NCBI GenBank assembly: GCA_017536895.1
Contig: JAFWCN010000009.1
Span: 1 to 33,774, forward strand
Origin: Candidatus Saccharimonadota bacterium
GTDB taxonomy: Bacteria; Patescibacteriota; Saccharimonadia; Saccharimonadales; Saccharimonadaceae
DNA: 33,774 nucleotides
Reading direction: 5' to 3'
Shown: positions 22,218-29,648 of the stretch, piece after piece
Layout of the letters: every line of letters begins with the position of its first letter
Numbering within the stretch: the stretch's first letter is position 1
Program-made: the position numbers and the translations under genes
Notes under the pieces: model-generated
Database searches by the model: none
What the model saw: the letters and a program-made list of their open reading frames with translations, nothing else
Told to the model about the DNA's origin: nothing

Positions 22218-22996
22218 AAATTATTAAATATATGCGTAGTCACTGGCCTTCACAAGTAAAAGAAGAATGGCAAGTGGGGTTAGCGGAATATCCGGTAATT
22301 TTAGAGAAGATAATTAGCGATTTTACGACGGCAGCGACTAAGAACCGTCATTTGATTCGAATTGCGGGGGTTTCGGGTTCGGGGAAGACGACACAAATTT
22401 TACCGGCGGTAGAAGCCTATTGTGAAAAAAATAACTTTGAGCCAATTCTAATGGCGGCAAGGCGATTTGTGGAATATCATCCGCATTATGAAGAGATTAA
22501 AGAATGCTATGGTGAAGAAAACTTACGAAAGATGACGGATGAATTTGCAACGATTATGCTGTTTCTGACATTGGTAGAATTGATTAAAGGTGGATATGAT
22601 GTAGTATTAGACGTTACTTTGCTGGATCCAGAAATGGAAGGAATATTACTTAAGATGGTAAAAGGGGCCGATTATCAAATGTTGATTTTGATGATTGCAG
22701 TATCGCCAACAGTGACAGAAAAATATTTGTCAGGACGAGCATGGCGACACAGTAAAGAAACGGAACTAGAATTTATCCGAGCAACGGCGCGAGCGTTGGA
22801 GTTCTATGCTAAAGAAGCGGCGGAAACTCGTATAGTGTTATGGAGTGTGTATGATAAAGAACCGGTGTATGATGGACCGGTAGAGAAATGTCTAAGTGTG
22901 TTTAATGATTATTCGGCACGAACTGAAATGCCTGCACAAGATGATGATGAGCGACGGGAAGCAAAAATAAAATACCTTACAACTGATTTAGATTAA
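22190..22996 (+). CDS. zeta-toxin-like P-loop kinase
   Basis: A 268-residue P-loop protein. Walker A is GVSGSGKTT (about residues 61-69). The following RRFVEYHPHYEEIKECYGEE resembles the substrate loop of zeta toxins (R-x-x-H-P-x-Y/F). GGYDVVLDVTLLDPE is the Walker-B-type strand. Zeta enzymes phosphorylate UDP-N-acetylglucosamine; relatives phosphorylate other small molecules. No epsilon-like antitoxin is beside it and it is fused by overlap into an operon with a lipid-kinase-like gene, so a metabolic or signalling role is as likely as a toxin. The last 20 bases overlap the convergent APH-like gene. Confidence 0.65.
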   Translation: MLESNPELVKIIKYMRSHWPSQVKEEWQVGLAEYPVILEKIISDFTTAATKNRHLIRIAGVSGSGKTTQILPAVEAYCEKNNFEPILMAARRFVEYHPHYEEIKECYGEENLRKMTDEFATIMLFLTLVELIKGGYDVVLDVTLLDPEMEGILLKMVKGADYQMLILMIAVSPTVTEKYLSGRAWRHSKETELEFIRATARALEFYAKEAAETRIVLWSVYDKEPVYDGPVEKCLSVFNDYSARTEMPAQDDDERREAKIKYLTTDLD

Positions 22997-23789
22997 TCTC
23001 GGGAAAGTTGGCGCGAATGTGATTAGCGTAGCCAGCATCGATATGTTGCCAGGCTTTGGTCATGCGATGAATCTCATCGGGATTGTCGAACTGTTGAATA
23101 AGAGTATTAGTAAATTCGGCAGGAGCAGGACGAGAAAGCATGCGAGCAACATCCATATTAGGATTACCAGTACCGGCAAAACAAAAATCAATAACACCAA
23201 TAACCTTGTCGTTTTTATCTAGCAGAATATTGCCGAGATTTAAATCACCGTGGACAAGGTTGTCTAGTTCGGTTTGTTTAATGTAGTCATGATCGGCATC
23301 AATGTGTTGATCATAATGTTGGTAATCTAGTTCCTTTAAGAAATCAGAAAGAGGATATTTGACTTTATCGGGAGCGTTTTTAAGATTGATATTGCTAAGT
23401 TCTTTGATAAATTTAGCAACATCATAAGCGGCGCCGGTAAGAGCGGTATGGGAAAGATGATAAATACGATCACCTAAACAGTAGCCTTCGATTTTTTGAT
23501 GGACGGAAAAAGGACGATGTTTTTTATCATAACAAAGCTTCATTTGGGGAGTATAGAAACTGGTTTTACCATCTACGAAATTACAAACAGCGGCGTCTTT
23601 GACAATCATTTTGGACCAAAAGGGATTGCGAGGAAAGCGGAAGAAAAAAGCGCCTTTGTCGGTAGTAACTTCAATTACGATATTAGTCCAACCAGTTAAA
23701 ATATGTTTAGTATGTAAAATTTTATGATCTGGAAGAGTTTCGGTGATAATTGTATCTAAGGGATCTTTAGTAGTAAAATATTTAGCCAT
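22977..23789 (-). CDS. aminoglycoside/choline kinase-like phosphotransferase (APH family)
   Basis: A 270-residue protein-kinase-like fold. The catalytic Brenner loop LVHGDLNLGNILLD and the metal site GVIDFCFAGTGNPNMDVARM are intact. The N-lobe shows GWTNIVIEVTTDKGAFFFRF with a likely lysine-less ATP site. Substrate unknown: choline, sugar or antibiotic are all possible, and nothing nearby decides. The ATG lies five bases after the minus-strand TATAAT (23795-23800), with no Shine-Dalgarno sequence, so leaderless. Divergent from the 23819 kinase with 29 bp between start codons. Confidence 0.8.
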   Translation of the reverse strand: MAKYFTTKDPLDTIITETLPDHKILHTKHILTGWTNIVIEVTTDKGAFFFRFPRNPFWSKMIVKDAAVCNFVDGKTSFYTPQMKLCYDKKHRPFSVHQKIEGYCLGDRIYHLSHTALTGAAYDVAKFIKELSNINLKNAPDKVKYPLSDFLKELDYQHYDQHIDADHDYIKQTELDNLVHGDLNLGNILLDKNDKVIGVIDFCFAGTGNPNMDVARMLSRPAPAEFTNTLIQQFDNPDEIHRMTKAWQHIDAGYANHIRANFPEINLNQL

Positions 23790-23794
23790 ACCCC

Positions 23795-23803
23795 ATTATA
23801 ACA
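23795..23803 (-). promoter_or_regulatory. extended -10 promoter of the APH-like gene (leaderless)
   Basis: Minus strand TGTTATAAT, five bases, ATG at 23789. It abuts the opposite extended -10 at 23804-23812. Confidence 0.6.
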
Positions 23804-23812
23804 TGATATACT
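23804..23812 (+). promoter_or_regulatory. extended -10 promoter of the kinase-polA operon (leaderless)
   Basis: TGATATACT, six bases, ATG at 23819; predicted +1 is the ATG. Its -35 region falls inside the coding start of the divergent gene, so the two promoters should exclude one another. Confidence 0.55.
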
Positions 23813-23818
23813 TATTAT

Positions 23819-24385
23819 ATGGATAATGTAAAAATCATTGCTTTTGTTGGAATGAGTGGAAGTGGAAAATCGGTGGCGGTGGATCATTTGACGGCTAAAG
23901 GATATCCAAAAGTGTATTTCGGCGGGATGATTTATAAAGAAATGGAAAAAAGAGGAATTGAGCGTACGGAAGACGGAGAAAGTGAAAAAGAATTCCGAGA
24001 GATGATCCGAGAGACTGAGGGAACGGACTGGGTAGTCAAACAAGTAATTGCTGAAACACACGATTTGATTAAAGCAGGACAGAAAAGAATAATTTTAGAT
24101 GGAGTGTATTCTTGGACGGAATACAAGACTTTAAAGCATGAGTTTCCTGGCCGTATGACTTTTATTGCAATTGTAGTAGATAAGAATTTACGATATGCTA
24201 GAGTGGCAAAACGTCCAGAAAGGGCGTTTGATAAAAACGCAATCCGTGAGAGGGACCGAAGCGAAATTGAAAATTTGGAGAAGGGTGGACCAATCGGAGC
24301 GGCGGACTATTATATTTTGAACAATGGGACGATTGAAGATATGCAGAACGAGATTGATAAGATTTTGAAGGAAATAGGGTTTTAA
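23819..24385 (+). CDS. P-loop kinase, dephospho-CoA kinase-like
   Basis: A 188-residue nucleoside/nucleotide-kinase fold protein. Walker A is VGMSGSGKS (about residues 9-17). The segment VYFGGMIYKEMEKRGI follows as the substrate helix, IILDGVYSWTEYKTLK is the second strand, and RYARVAKRPERAF plus ERDRSEIENLEKGG form the lid-like arginine region. The form is closest to archaeal-type CoaE/cytidylate-kinase-like proteins; dephospho-CoA as substrate is a guess. The ATG is predicted to be the transcription start. It leads an operon with a small membrane protein and polA. Confidence 0.6.
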   Translation: MDNVKIIAFVGMSGSGKSVAVDHLTAKGYPKVYFGGMIYKEMEKRGIERTEDGESEKEFREMIRETEGTDWVVKQVIAETHDLIKAGQKRIILDGVYSWTEYKTLKHEFPGRMTFIAIVVDKNLRYARVAKRPERAFDKNAIRERDRSEIENLEKGGPIGAADYYILNNGTIEDMQNEIDKILKEIGF

Positions 24386-24390
24386 GCGCT

Positions 24391-24822
24391 ATGGTGGAGA
24401 TGACAGCAGTTTCTTATAAAAAAGGTAACTGGATGCGTTACACTCTATGGGGATTGGGAGCGGTAGCAATAGCGATATTGATTGTGACTTTCATGAATGT
24501 GATGAATGGTGATATTTCGGCTGCAGTGCCACCAGATTATCGATTTGCGGTAGCGGATAATTATGCAGAAGGTAGCAATGTGCGGACGACTTATTATGTG
24601 TATGACGATCATATTTTGGTTGAAGATGAAAGCTTTACGAAAGACGGAGCAAACCGGGTGGTATTGATTTACGATGGAATTAGCACTACAAGTTTGAAAT
24701 TAGACGCTGGTGATACGGCGGAAATTTGCGAACTGGGAAGTTGTCGAGAGCATCCAAAGGTGTTAGCGACAATAAAAAGCTTAATTTCGCGTAAGGTGGG
24801 GCGAGAGTATATAGGACTATAA
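24391..24822 (+). CDS. uncharacterised single-span membrane protein
   Basis: A 143-residue protein with a basic cytoplasmic N-terminus (VSYKKGNWMRY), one span (about residues 19-36, ALWGLG-to-VTFMN region) and an outside domain of about 105 residues rich in beta-type sequence (TTYYVYDDHILVEDESF, RVVLIYDGISTTSLKL) with a Cys pair in ICELGSCREH. I recognise no family. It starts five bases after the preceding stop and ends one base before polA, so it is co-transcribed, but this says little about function. The start could also be ATG 24400. Confidence 0.6.
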   Translation: MVEMTAVSYKKGNWMRYTLWGLGAVAIAILIVTFMNVMNGDISAAVPPDYRFAVADNYAEGSNVRTTYYVYDDHILVEDESFTKDGANRVVLIYDGISTTSLKLDAGDTAEICELGSCREHPKVLATIKSLISRKVGREYIGL

Positions 24823-24823
24823 A

Positions 24824-27181
24824 ATGAAAAGATTAGTAATCATTGATGGAAAATCGGTGTTTTATCGAGGCTATTATGCGATGGGTGCTTTATCTTTGTC
24901 CGATGGGACACCAACGGGTGGTGTGTATGGATTTGCGGCAATTGCAATGGAGATTGTAGAGCGTTTGAACCCGACTAAAGTGGTAGTAGCGTGGGATTCA
25001 CGGGACTCGGCGGCGCGAAGAAGAGAAATTTTTGCTGATTATAAGGCAGGGCGAGTAAAACCAGGAGAAGATTTTTATGCACAGATTCCTTTGCTTGAGA
25101 AATTAATTAACGACTTAGGATGGACATTTATAGAAGTGTCGAAATATGAGGCAGATGATATTATTGGGACTTTGAGTCGACAGGCGGATGAAGAGATGAA
25201 TAAGAATGGTGAGTGTGAATGGGAAACGTATATCATCTCATCTGACTTAGATATGTTACAAATTGTGGATGAGAATACACATATGTGGCGAATTATGAAA
25301 GGTTTTTCTAACATTCAACAAATTGATGTAAAAGAAATAGAAGAAAAGTACGGGATCAAAAAATCACAATTTCTTGACTTAAAAGCGTTGAAGGGAGATG
25401 CATCAGATAATATTCCGGGAGTTCCAGGAGTGGGAGAGAAAACGGCGGCGAAATTATTAAATGAATATGATTCGTTAGACGGAATATATGAACACATTGA
25501 TGAAATAAAGGGATCAGTACAGAAGAAATTGATAGAGGGTAAAAAATCGGCATATATGTCTCAAAAATTAGCAAAAATAATGTTTGATGCTCCAGTATCT
25601 TTAACTCAGGTGCCGGAATTTGAATTTGCTCCAGAGAGAGTTCGATTCGGTTTAGAAAAATTAGAATTCTATTCTTTGATACGAAAGTTCAATTTAGAAA
25701 AAAATGATAATAAAGGTAAGGAAGAAATAAAAAAATATAATATTGAAATTAGTAAAGATACTATTCTTGATTGGAACGTTAAACAACTGATGCACGATGA
25801 CAAGAAACAAGCAGAAGAGATTTTAAATGGAAAAGAGTTTTGGGATTTGGGACAGGCGGAATTTTTACTAAATCCATTAGAACGAAAGCAAATGGATCAT
25901 TATGATCCAATGGATCTAAAAACTGCCTATAAAGTACAACGGCAGGAAATGGAAAAACTACCAAAATTATATAAAGTGTATAAAGAGTTTGATTTGCCGT
26001 TGATTCCGATTTTGTACAAAATGGAAAAGAAGGGGATGTTGATTGACCGTGAGTATTTTGAAAAATTGAAAGTAGAATATGCGAAAGAAGTAGAAAGACT
26101 GGAGCGTGAAATTTGGGATTTGGCAGGGAAAGAGTTCAATGTAAATTCGCCGGTGCAGTTGTCAGAAGTATTGTTTGTGGAACTTGAATTACCGGTGAAA
26201 GGTATAAAGAAAACTACGAGGGGATATTCTACGGGGGCGAAAGAACTGGCTAAATTGAAAGAATTGCATCCAATTGTACCAAAATTGATAGAATATCGAG
26301 AGGCGGCCAAATTATTGTCTACATATATTATTCCAATGCCAGAATTGGCAGACGATGAGGATAGAATTCATACGACGTTTACGCAAAATGTGACAGCGAC
26401 GGGGCGATTATCGTCTAAGGATCCGAATTTGCAAAATATTCCGGTGAGAACGGAGGCGGGAAAACGAATAAGAACGGGTTTTGTGGCGCCAGAAAGCAAA
26501 GTATTAGTTTCGGCAGATTATTCACAATTTGAATTAAGATTAGCAGCAGTGTTAGCAGGTGATGAAGCGCTAATAAATGATTTTAATAAAGGCATAGATA
26601 TTCATACAAAGACGGCGGCTGAAGCGTTTAACGTACCAATTGATAAAGTAACGAAAGCACAAAGACGAGCGGCGAAAGTGATTAATTTTGGCATATTATA
26701 TGGGATGAGTGTAAAAGGGTTAGCGGATGCAGCAAAAATGCCGATCGGCCAAGCTAAAGAGTTCATTGATAACTATTTTAGATTAAGAGCGCCGATTAAA
26801 GAGTATCTAGAAACGATTTTGACACAGGCACGAGAGAAGGGCTATGTTGAAACCTATTATGGTCGACGTAGGCCGACGCCGGACGTTAAGTCTTCTAATT
26901 TTATTATTCGTCAGGCGGCGGAACGGGCAGCTCAGAATATGCCGATTCAAGGAACAGAAGCGGATTTGATGAAGCGAGCGATGATTCGAGTGGACGCCAG
27001 TTTACCTGCTGGGGCAGAATTAGTGATGCAGGTACACGATTCGTTAATTGTAGAATGTGATGCTAAATTGGCCGATAAAGTTAAGAAAGTTTTGCAAAGT
27101 GAAATGGAGACGGTGGCTCCAGAACTCAAAATAAAACTCGCCCTTGATATTACGGTTGGTAAAAACTGGGGCGAGTTGTAA
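24824..27181 (+). CDS. polA: DNA polymerase I, without a recognisable 3'-5' exonuclease domain
   Basis: A 785-residue Pol I for Okazaki-fragment maturation and repair. The N-terminal 5'-3' exonuclease is intact: DGKSVFYRGYYAM, YEADDIIGTLS, SSDLDMLQIV, KGDASDNIPGVPGVGEKTA. The middle (about residues 290-400) is short, with no proofreading acidic motifs. The polymerase domain has motif A DYSQFELRLAA (about 565), O-helix RRAAKVINFGILYG (about 615) and motif C QVHDS (about 736-740). Motif C normally reads VHDE; here the Glu is Ser while the catalytic Asp is kept. E. coli Pol I has 928 residues. Third in the kinase operon; it converges on the 145-residue unknown gene. Confidence 0.95.
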   Translation: MKRLVIIDGKSVFYRGYYAMGALSLSDGTPTGGVYGFAAIAMEIVERLNPTKVVVAWDSRDSAARRREIFADYKAGRVKPGEDFYAQIPLLEKLINDLGWTFIEVSKYEADDIIGTLSRQADEEMNKNGECEWETYIISSDLDMLQIVDENTHMWRIMKGFSNIQQIDVKEIEEKYGIKKSQFLDLKALKGDASDNIPGVPGVGEKTAAKLLNEYDSLDGIYEHIDEIKGSVQKKLIEGKKSAYMSQKLAKIMFDAPVSLTQVPEFEFAPERVRFGLEKLEFYSLIRKFNLEKNDNKGKEEIKKYNIEISKDTILDWNVKQLMHDDKKQAEEILNGKEFWDLGQAEFLLNPLERKQMDHYDPMDLKTAYKVQRQEMEKLPKLYKVYKEFDLPLIPILYKMEKKGMLIDREYFEKLKVEYAKEVERLEREIWDLAGKEFNVNSPVQLSEVLFVELELPVKGIKKTTRGYSTGAKELAKLKELHPIVPKLIEYREAAKLLSTYIIPMPELADDEDRIHTTFTQNVTATGRLSSKDPNLQNIPVRTEAGKRIRTGFVAPESKVLVSADYSQFELRLAAVLAGDEALINDFNKGIDIHTKTAAEAFNVPIDKVTKAQRRAAKVINFGILYGMSVKGLADAAKMPIGQAKEFIDNYFRLRAPIKEYLETILTQAREKGYVETYYGRRRPTPDVKSSNFIIRQAAERAAQNMPIQGTEADLMKRAMIRVDASLPAGAELVMQVHDSLIVECDAKLADKVKKVLQSEMETVAPELKIKLALDITVGKNWGEL

Positions 27182-27183
27182 TT

Positions 27184-27621
27184 CTATCTAGCGTAGGCGA
27201 TGTTGTGAGCCATAGCCTGTGTTTCTAGAGCGACCAAACGAGTGGCGTCATCAACACAGGAGTTGACGGAGTGTTTGACGCGGGCATGCTCTTCGGCTTT
27301 TTTAGCGTCGTTCCAGCGGTCAAGAGTACCAACAAGATAACCGGTAATGCGGCGCAAGCGTTCGAATTTGCCTTCATCAAAGTATTCGGCATGTGCGTTG
27401 AAATAATCCTCAGCAGCTTCTTGGCCAGCTTTCTGAGCGAGAAGCTTAGTGCCAGCTTCTACAAGGCAAGAAACGTGTAAAGTGTCATAGTGGTCAAAAT
27501 CCGTGAGAGCTTCTTTTGCTTCTTTCTCGGAAATTTTTGCATATTTTGCGAGCGATTTAGTGAATCTTTTGATGTCGAAATTTTCGGCGTCAGATGGATT
27601 GCGGTAGATAATATTCTTCAT
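27184..27621 (-). CDS. uncharacterised 145-residue soluble protein
   Basis: A charged, helical, soluble protein with a conserved-looking start MKNIIYRNPSDAENFDIKRF and a region KISEKEAKEALTDFDHYDTL. There are two cysteines (positions about 52 and 122) and no membrane span. I recognise no domain. Its promoter is the closest to consensus in the window besides that of dnaK, and the leader holds AAAGG about ten bases from the ATG, so it may be well expressed. Stop codon two bases from the polA stop. Confidence 0.65.
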   Translation of the reverse strand: MKNIIYRNPSDAENFDIKRFTKSLAKYAKISEKEAKEALTDFDHYDTLHVSCLVEAGTKLLAQKAGQEAAEDYFNAHAEYFDEGKFERLRRITGYLVGTLDRWNDAKKAEEHARVKHSVNSCVDDATRLVALETQAMAHNIAYAR

Positions 27622-27667
27622 GGTTTTTTGACCTTTCTGTTTAGTTTATAAGCATTACCTGGAACCT

Positions 27668-27696
27668 ATTGTATATCCATATTTAGTGGCTGTCAA
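27668..27696 (-). promoter_or_regulatory. consensus vegetative promoter of the 145-residue protein
   Basis: Minus strand TTGACA (27691-27696), 17-bp spacer, TACAAT (27668-27673), identical in both boxes and spacing to the dnaK promoter but without CIRCE. Start near 27661, leader about 40 nt. Confidence 0.75.
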
Positions 27697-27744
27697 GGAC
27701 TTTTTTACGCTATATGTAGTGTTTTGGTGGAAAACTCGGTTTTT

Positions 27745-27750
27745 TATGAT
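27745..27750 (+). promoter_or_regulatory. -10 box of mutM
   Basis: TATGAT with about 5 nt of leader before ATG 27762. Weak -35. No Shine-Dalgarno sequence. Confidence 0.4.
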
Positions 27751-27761
27751 AAAATGAAAAT

Positions 27762-28610
27762 ATGCCAGAGTTGCCGGAAGTTGAGACAGTAAAAAGAGGC
27801 CTTAAAGGCTTTATTTTGGGTGCAAAAATTAAGCAAATAAAAGTGTTATGCGAAAAGTCATTTATTGGAAAACCAGTTTATGGTCGAGTGCGTGATATTA
27901 GAAGATTTGGTAAGGCATTAATAATTGATTTAGACAATGATATGTCACTAATGATACATCTTAGAATGACGGGACAGTTAATATATGATGGGGCGGAAAG
28001 ATATGCGGCAGGGCATCCAAGTGAGAATTTTGTAGCGGAATTGCCGAATAAACAGACACGAGTAGTGATTGAGTTTGATAAGGGGATGTTGTATTTTAAC
28101 GATCAGCGAAAATTTGGGTTTATCAAAGTGTTGCCAACAAATGAGGTAATGGACGATGCATTTATTCGAAAGTTGGCAAAAGAACCCTGGGAAATGAAGG
28201 CGACGGAATTATATAATGAGATGCAAAGACATAAAAATTCAGCAGTGAAAGCGGTGATTTTAGATCAAACGATTCTGTGTGGGCTGGGGAATATTTATGC
28301 AGATGAGGCATTATTCGCAGCAAAGATTCATCCTGCAAGAAAGGCGGGGAGTTTGAGCTTAGACGAAGTTTCGGGCTTGTTGAAGGCGGCCTGTGAAGTG
28401 ATGGAAAAATCAATTGAATCGGGTGGATCTACTATGCGAAACTACGTAAAAGCAGATGGTTCGCGAGGGAATTATTTGGATTTGTTTGCAAAGGTATATC
28501 ATCTGGACGGACAGCCGTGCGAAAGATGTGGAACGGAAATTAAGAAAATTAAAGTTGCGGGACGAGGGACACATTTTTGTCCGCAATGTCAGAGGCTAAG
28601 TGATGATTAA
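27762..28610 (+). CDS. mutM: formamidopyrimidine-DNA glycosylase
   Basis: A 282-residue Fpg/MutM that removes 8-oxoguanine and formamidopyrimidines and nicks the site. The N-terminal PELPEVETVKRGL has the catalytic Pro (after Met removal) and Glu. SLMIHLRMTGQL contains the conserved lysozyme-like strand. The H2TH region shows LCGLGNIYADEALFAAKIHP. The C-terminal zinc finger is complete, with CERCGTEI and HFCPQCQ. Length is normal. It overlaps the next gene by eight bases. Confidence 0.97.
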   Translation: MPELPEVETVKRGLKGFILGAKIKQIKVLCEKSFIGKPVYGRVRDIRRFGKALIIDLDNDMSLMIHLRMTGQLIYDGAERYAAGHPSENFVAELPNKQTRVVIEFDKGMLYFNDQRKFGFIKVLPTNEVMDDAFIRKLAKEPWEMKATELYNEMQRHKNSAVKAVILDQTILCGLGNIYADEALFAAKIHPARKAGSLSLDEVSGLLKAACEVMEKSIESGGSTMRNYVKADGSRGNYLDLFAKVYHLDGQPCERCGTEIKKIKVAGRGTHFCPQCQRLSDD

Positions 28611-29211
28611 AGTGTTTTATGGCGAAGATAGGGTGCGAGCGCAGGCGGAGATACGCAGGTTTTTGGGCTCGGAATATGAAATAGTAGAAGGAGCAGATTT
28701 GGTTGCGACGGATTTGCCGAGTTTGATGCTGGGCGGGTCATTACTTGTAGATGAGCGAGCTATTTTGATTCGTGATTTGGGTGTTAATAAGGCGGTGTTT
28801 GAAAAAATACCAGAATATTTGGAAACGCCTCATAAAGTAGCATTGTTTGAAAGCAAAATTGATAAACGCTCCAGTACATATAAGGAACTAAAAGATAAAA
28901 TAGAGTTTCGAGAATTTGTGCCGCCGAAAGACGTGAATGCGGGATTAGTGTTTGATATTTATAAGACTGCGAAACGAGATGGGGTTAAGGCGGTGGAAAT
29001 GGTGAGAAAAATTGAGAATGAACAGGATCCGATGATGTTTGCGGGATTGTTAGCAAGTCAAGCGCTAAAGGATTATCAAGCGCGACCAGGTGTAAAAGAA
29101 AAGAGAGCTCTTTTGGAACTCTCTAAACTAGATATGCAATTAAAAGCGGACTCTAAGCTGCAGCCTTGGACGTTGATTTGCTCGTTTTTGCTGCAGGTTT
29201 CTTCGTGGTAG
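28603..29211 (+). CDS. holA: DNA polymerase III delta subunit-like protein
   Basis: A 202-residue protein like the short CPR form of the clamp-loader delta subunit. The start MIKVFYGEDRVRAQAEIRRF is typical; LMLGGSLLVDERAILIRDL and KVALFESKIDKRSSTYKELK follow the AAA+-like core, and the collar-type helices end LLELSKLDMQLKADSKLQPW. Usual HolA has 320-345 residues, so this one is much shorter. The tail continues ICSFLLQVSSW into DNA that also encodes the end of rpsT on the other strand (59-bp overlap). The position of the motif suggests that the overlap is genuine. ATG 28603 is chosen over GTG 28600. Confidence 0.75.
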   Translation: MIKVFYGEDRVRAQAEIRRFLGSEYEIVEGADLVATDLPSLMLGGSLLVDERAILIRDLGVNKAVFEKIPEYLETPHKVALFESKIDKRSSTYKELKDKIEFREFVPPKDVNAGLVFDIYKTAKRDGVKAVEMVRKIENEQDPMMFAGLLASQALKDYQARPGVKEKRALLELSKLDMQLKADSKLQPWTLICSFLLQVSSW

Positions 29212-29521
29212 TTTTCTTAGCAGCGGATTTCTTGGTAGCAGGCTTCTTGGCTGCAGTTTTCTTGGTGGTACCTAGCTTAACGCCAGCATCTTTTGCGATT
29301 TGATGCAATTTAGCTTTACGACGTGAAGCGGTGTTTTTCTTTAATAAATTCTTCTTAGCAGCTTTGTCATATTCGGATTGAGCCTTGGACAGAGTTTCTG
29401 CAGAAGGGTTATCTTTGAAAGCCTTAAGTGCGGCTTTAATATCTTTCTTAATTCCTTTATTGTGCTCGGTGCGCTTTTCGGCTTGACGAGCAGCCTTTTT
29501 GGCAGATTTGATAATCGGCAT
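29153..29521 (-). CDS. rpsT: ribosomal protein bS20 with a Lys/Ala-rich C-terminal tail
   Basis: A 122-residue small-subunit protein that binds the 16S rRNA. The S20 body is MPIIKSAKKAARQAEKRTEH to AKLHQIAKD. The last 35 or so residues are repeats of the AKKPA/KKTT type (TTKKTAAKKPATKKSAAKKT), resembling histone H1 tails; bS20 usually ends near residue 85-90. ATG 29521 is preferred to a longer in-frame start because AGGAAG lies just upstream and the longer form has an unlikely N-terminus. Its 3' end overlaps the convergent holA by 59 bp. Confidence 0.92.
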   Translation of the reverse strand: MPIIKSAKKAARQAEKRTEHNKGIKKDIKAALKAFKDNPSAETLSKAQSEYDKAAKKNLLKKNTASRRKAKLHQIAKDAGVKLGTTKKTAAKKPATKKSAAKKTTTKKPAAKTSKSTSKAAA

Positions 29522-29560
29522 TTTCTTCCTATATAGATTAAAAATTATTGACTTCTTATA

Positions 29561-29566
29561 ATTATA
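29561..29566 (-). promoter_or_regulatory. -10 box of rpsT
   Basis: Minus strand TATAAT; start near 29554, leader about 33 nt with AGGAAG before the ATG. A possible TTTACT -35 is at 29584-29589. Confidence 0.5.
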
Positions 29567-29600
29567 ACTCTTTTCTCTGAAAAAGTAAAGGGTCAAATAC

Positions 29601-29629
29601 TTGTATTTTTGAAAGGCTTATGGTAAGAT
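29601..29629 (+). promoter_or_regulatory. promoter of the DHH-like gene
   Basis: TTGTAT (29601-29606), 17-bp spacer, TAAGAT (29624-29629). Start near 29636; AAAGGA precedes the ATG at 29649. Confidence 0.5.
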
Positions 29630-29648
29630 TTGAATAGAAAGGAATTAA

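Noticed and set aside
22190..22996. Zeta-epsilon toxin-antitoxin system
   Set aside because: No small antitoxin gene precedes or follows; the gene overlaps a metabolic-type kinase instead.
29522..29596. Upstream in-frame extension of rpsT
   Set aside because: It would run through the promoter and give an N-terminus unlike any bS20; AGGAAG marks ATG 29521.
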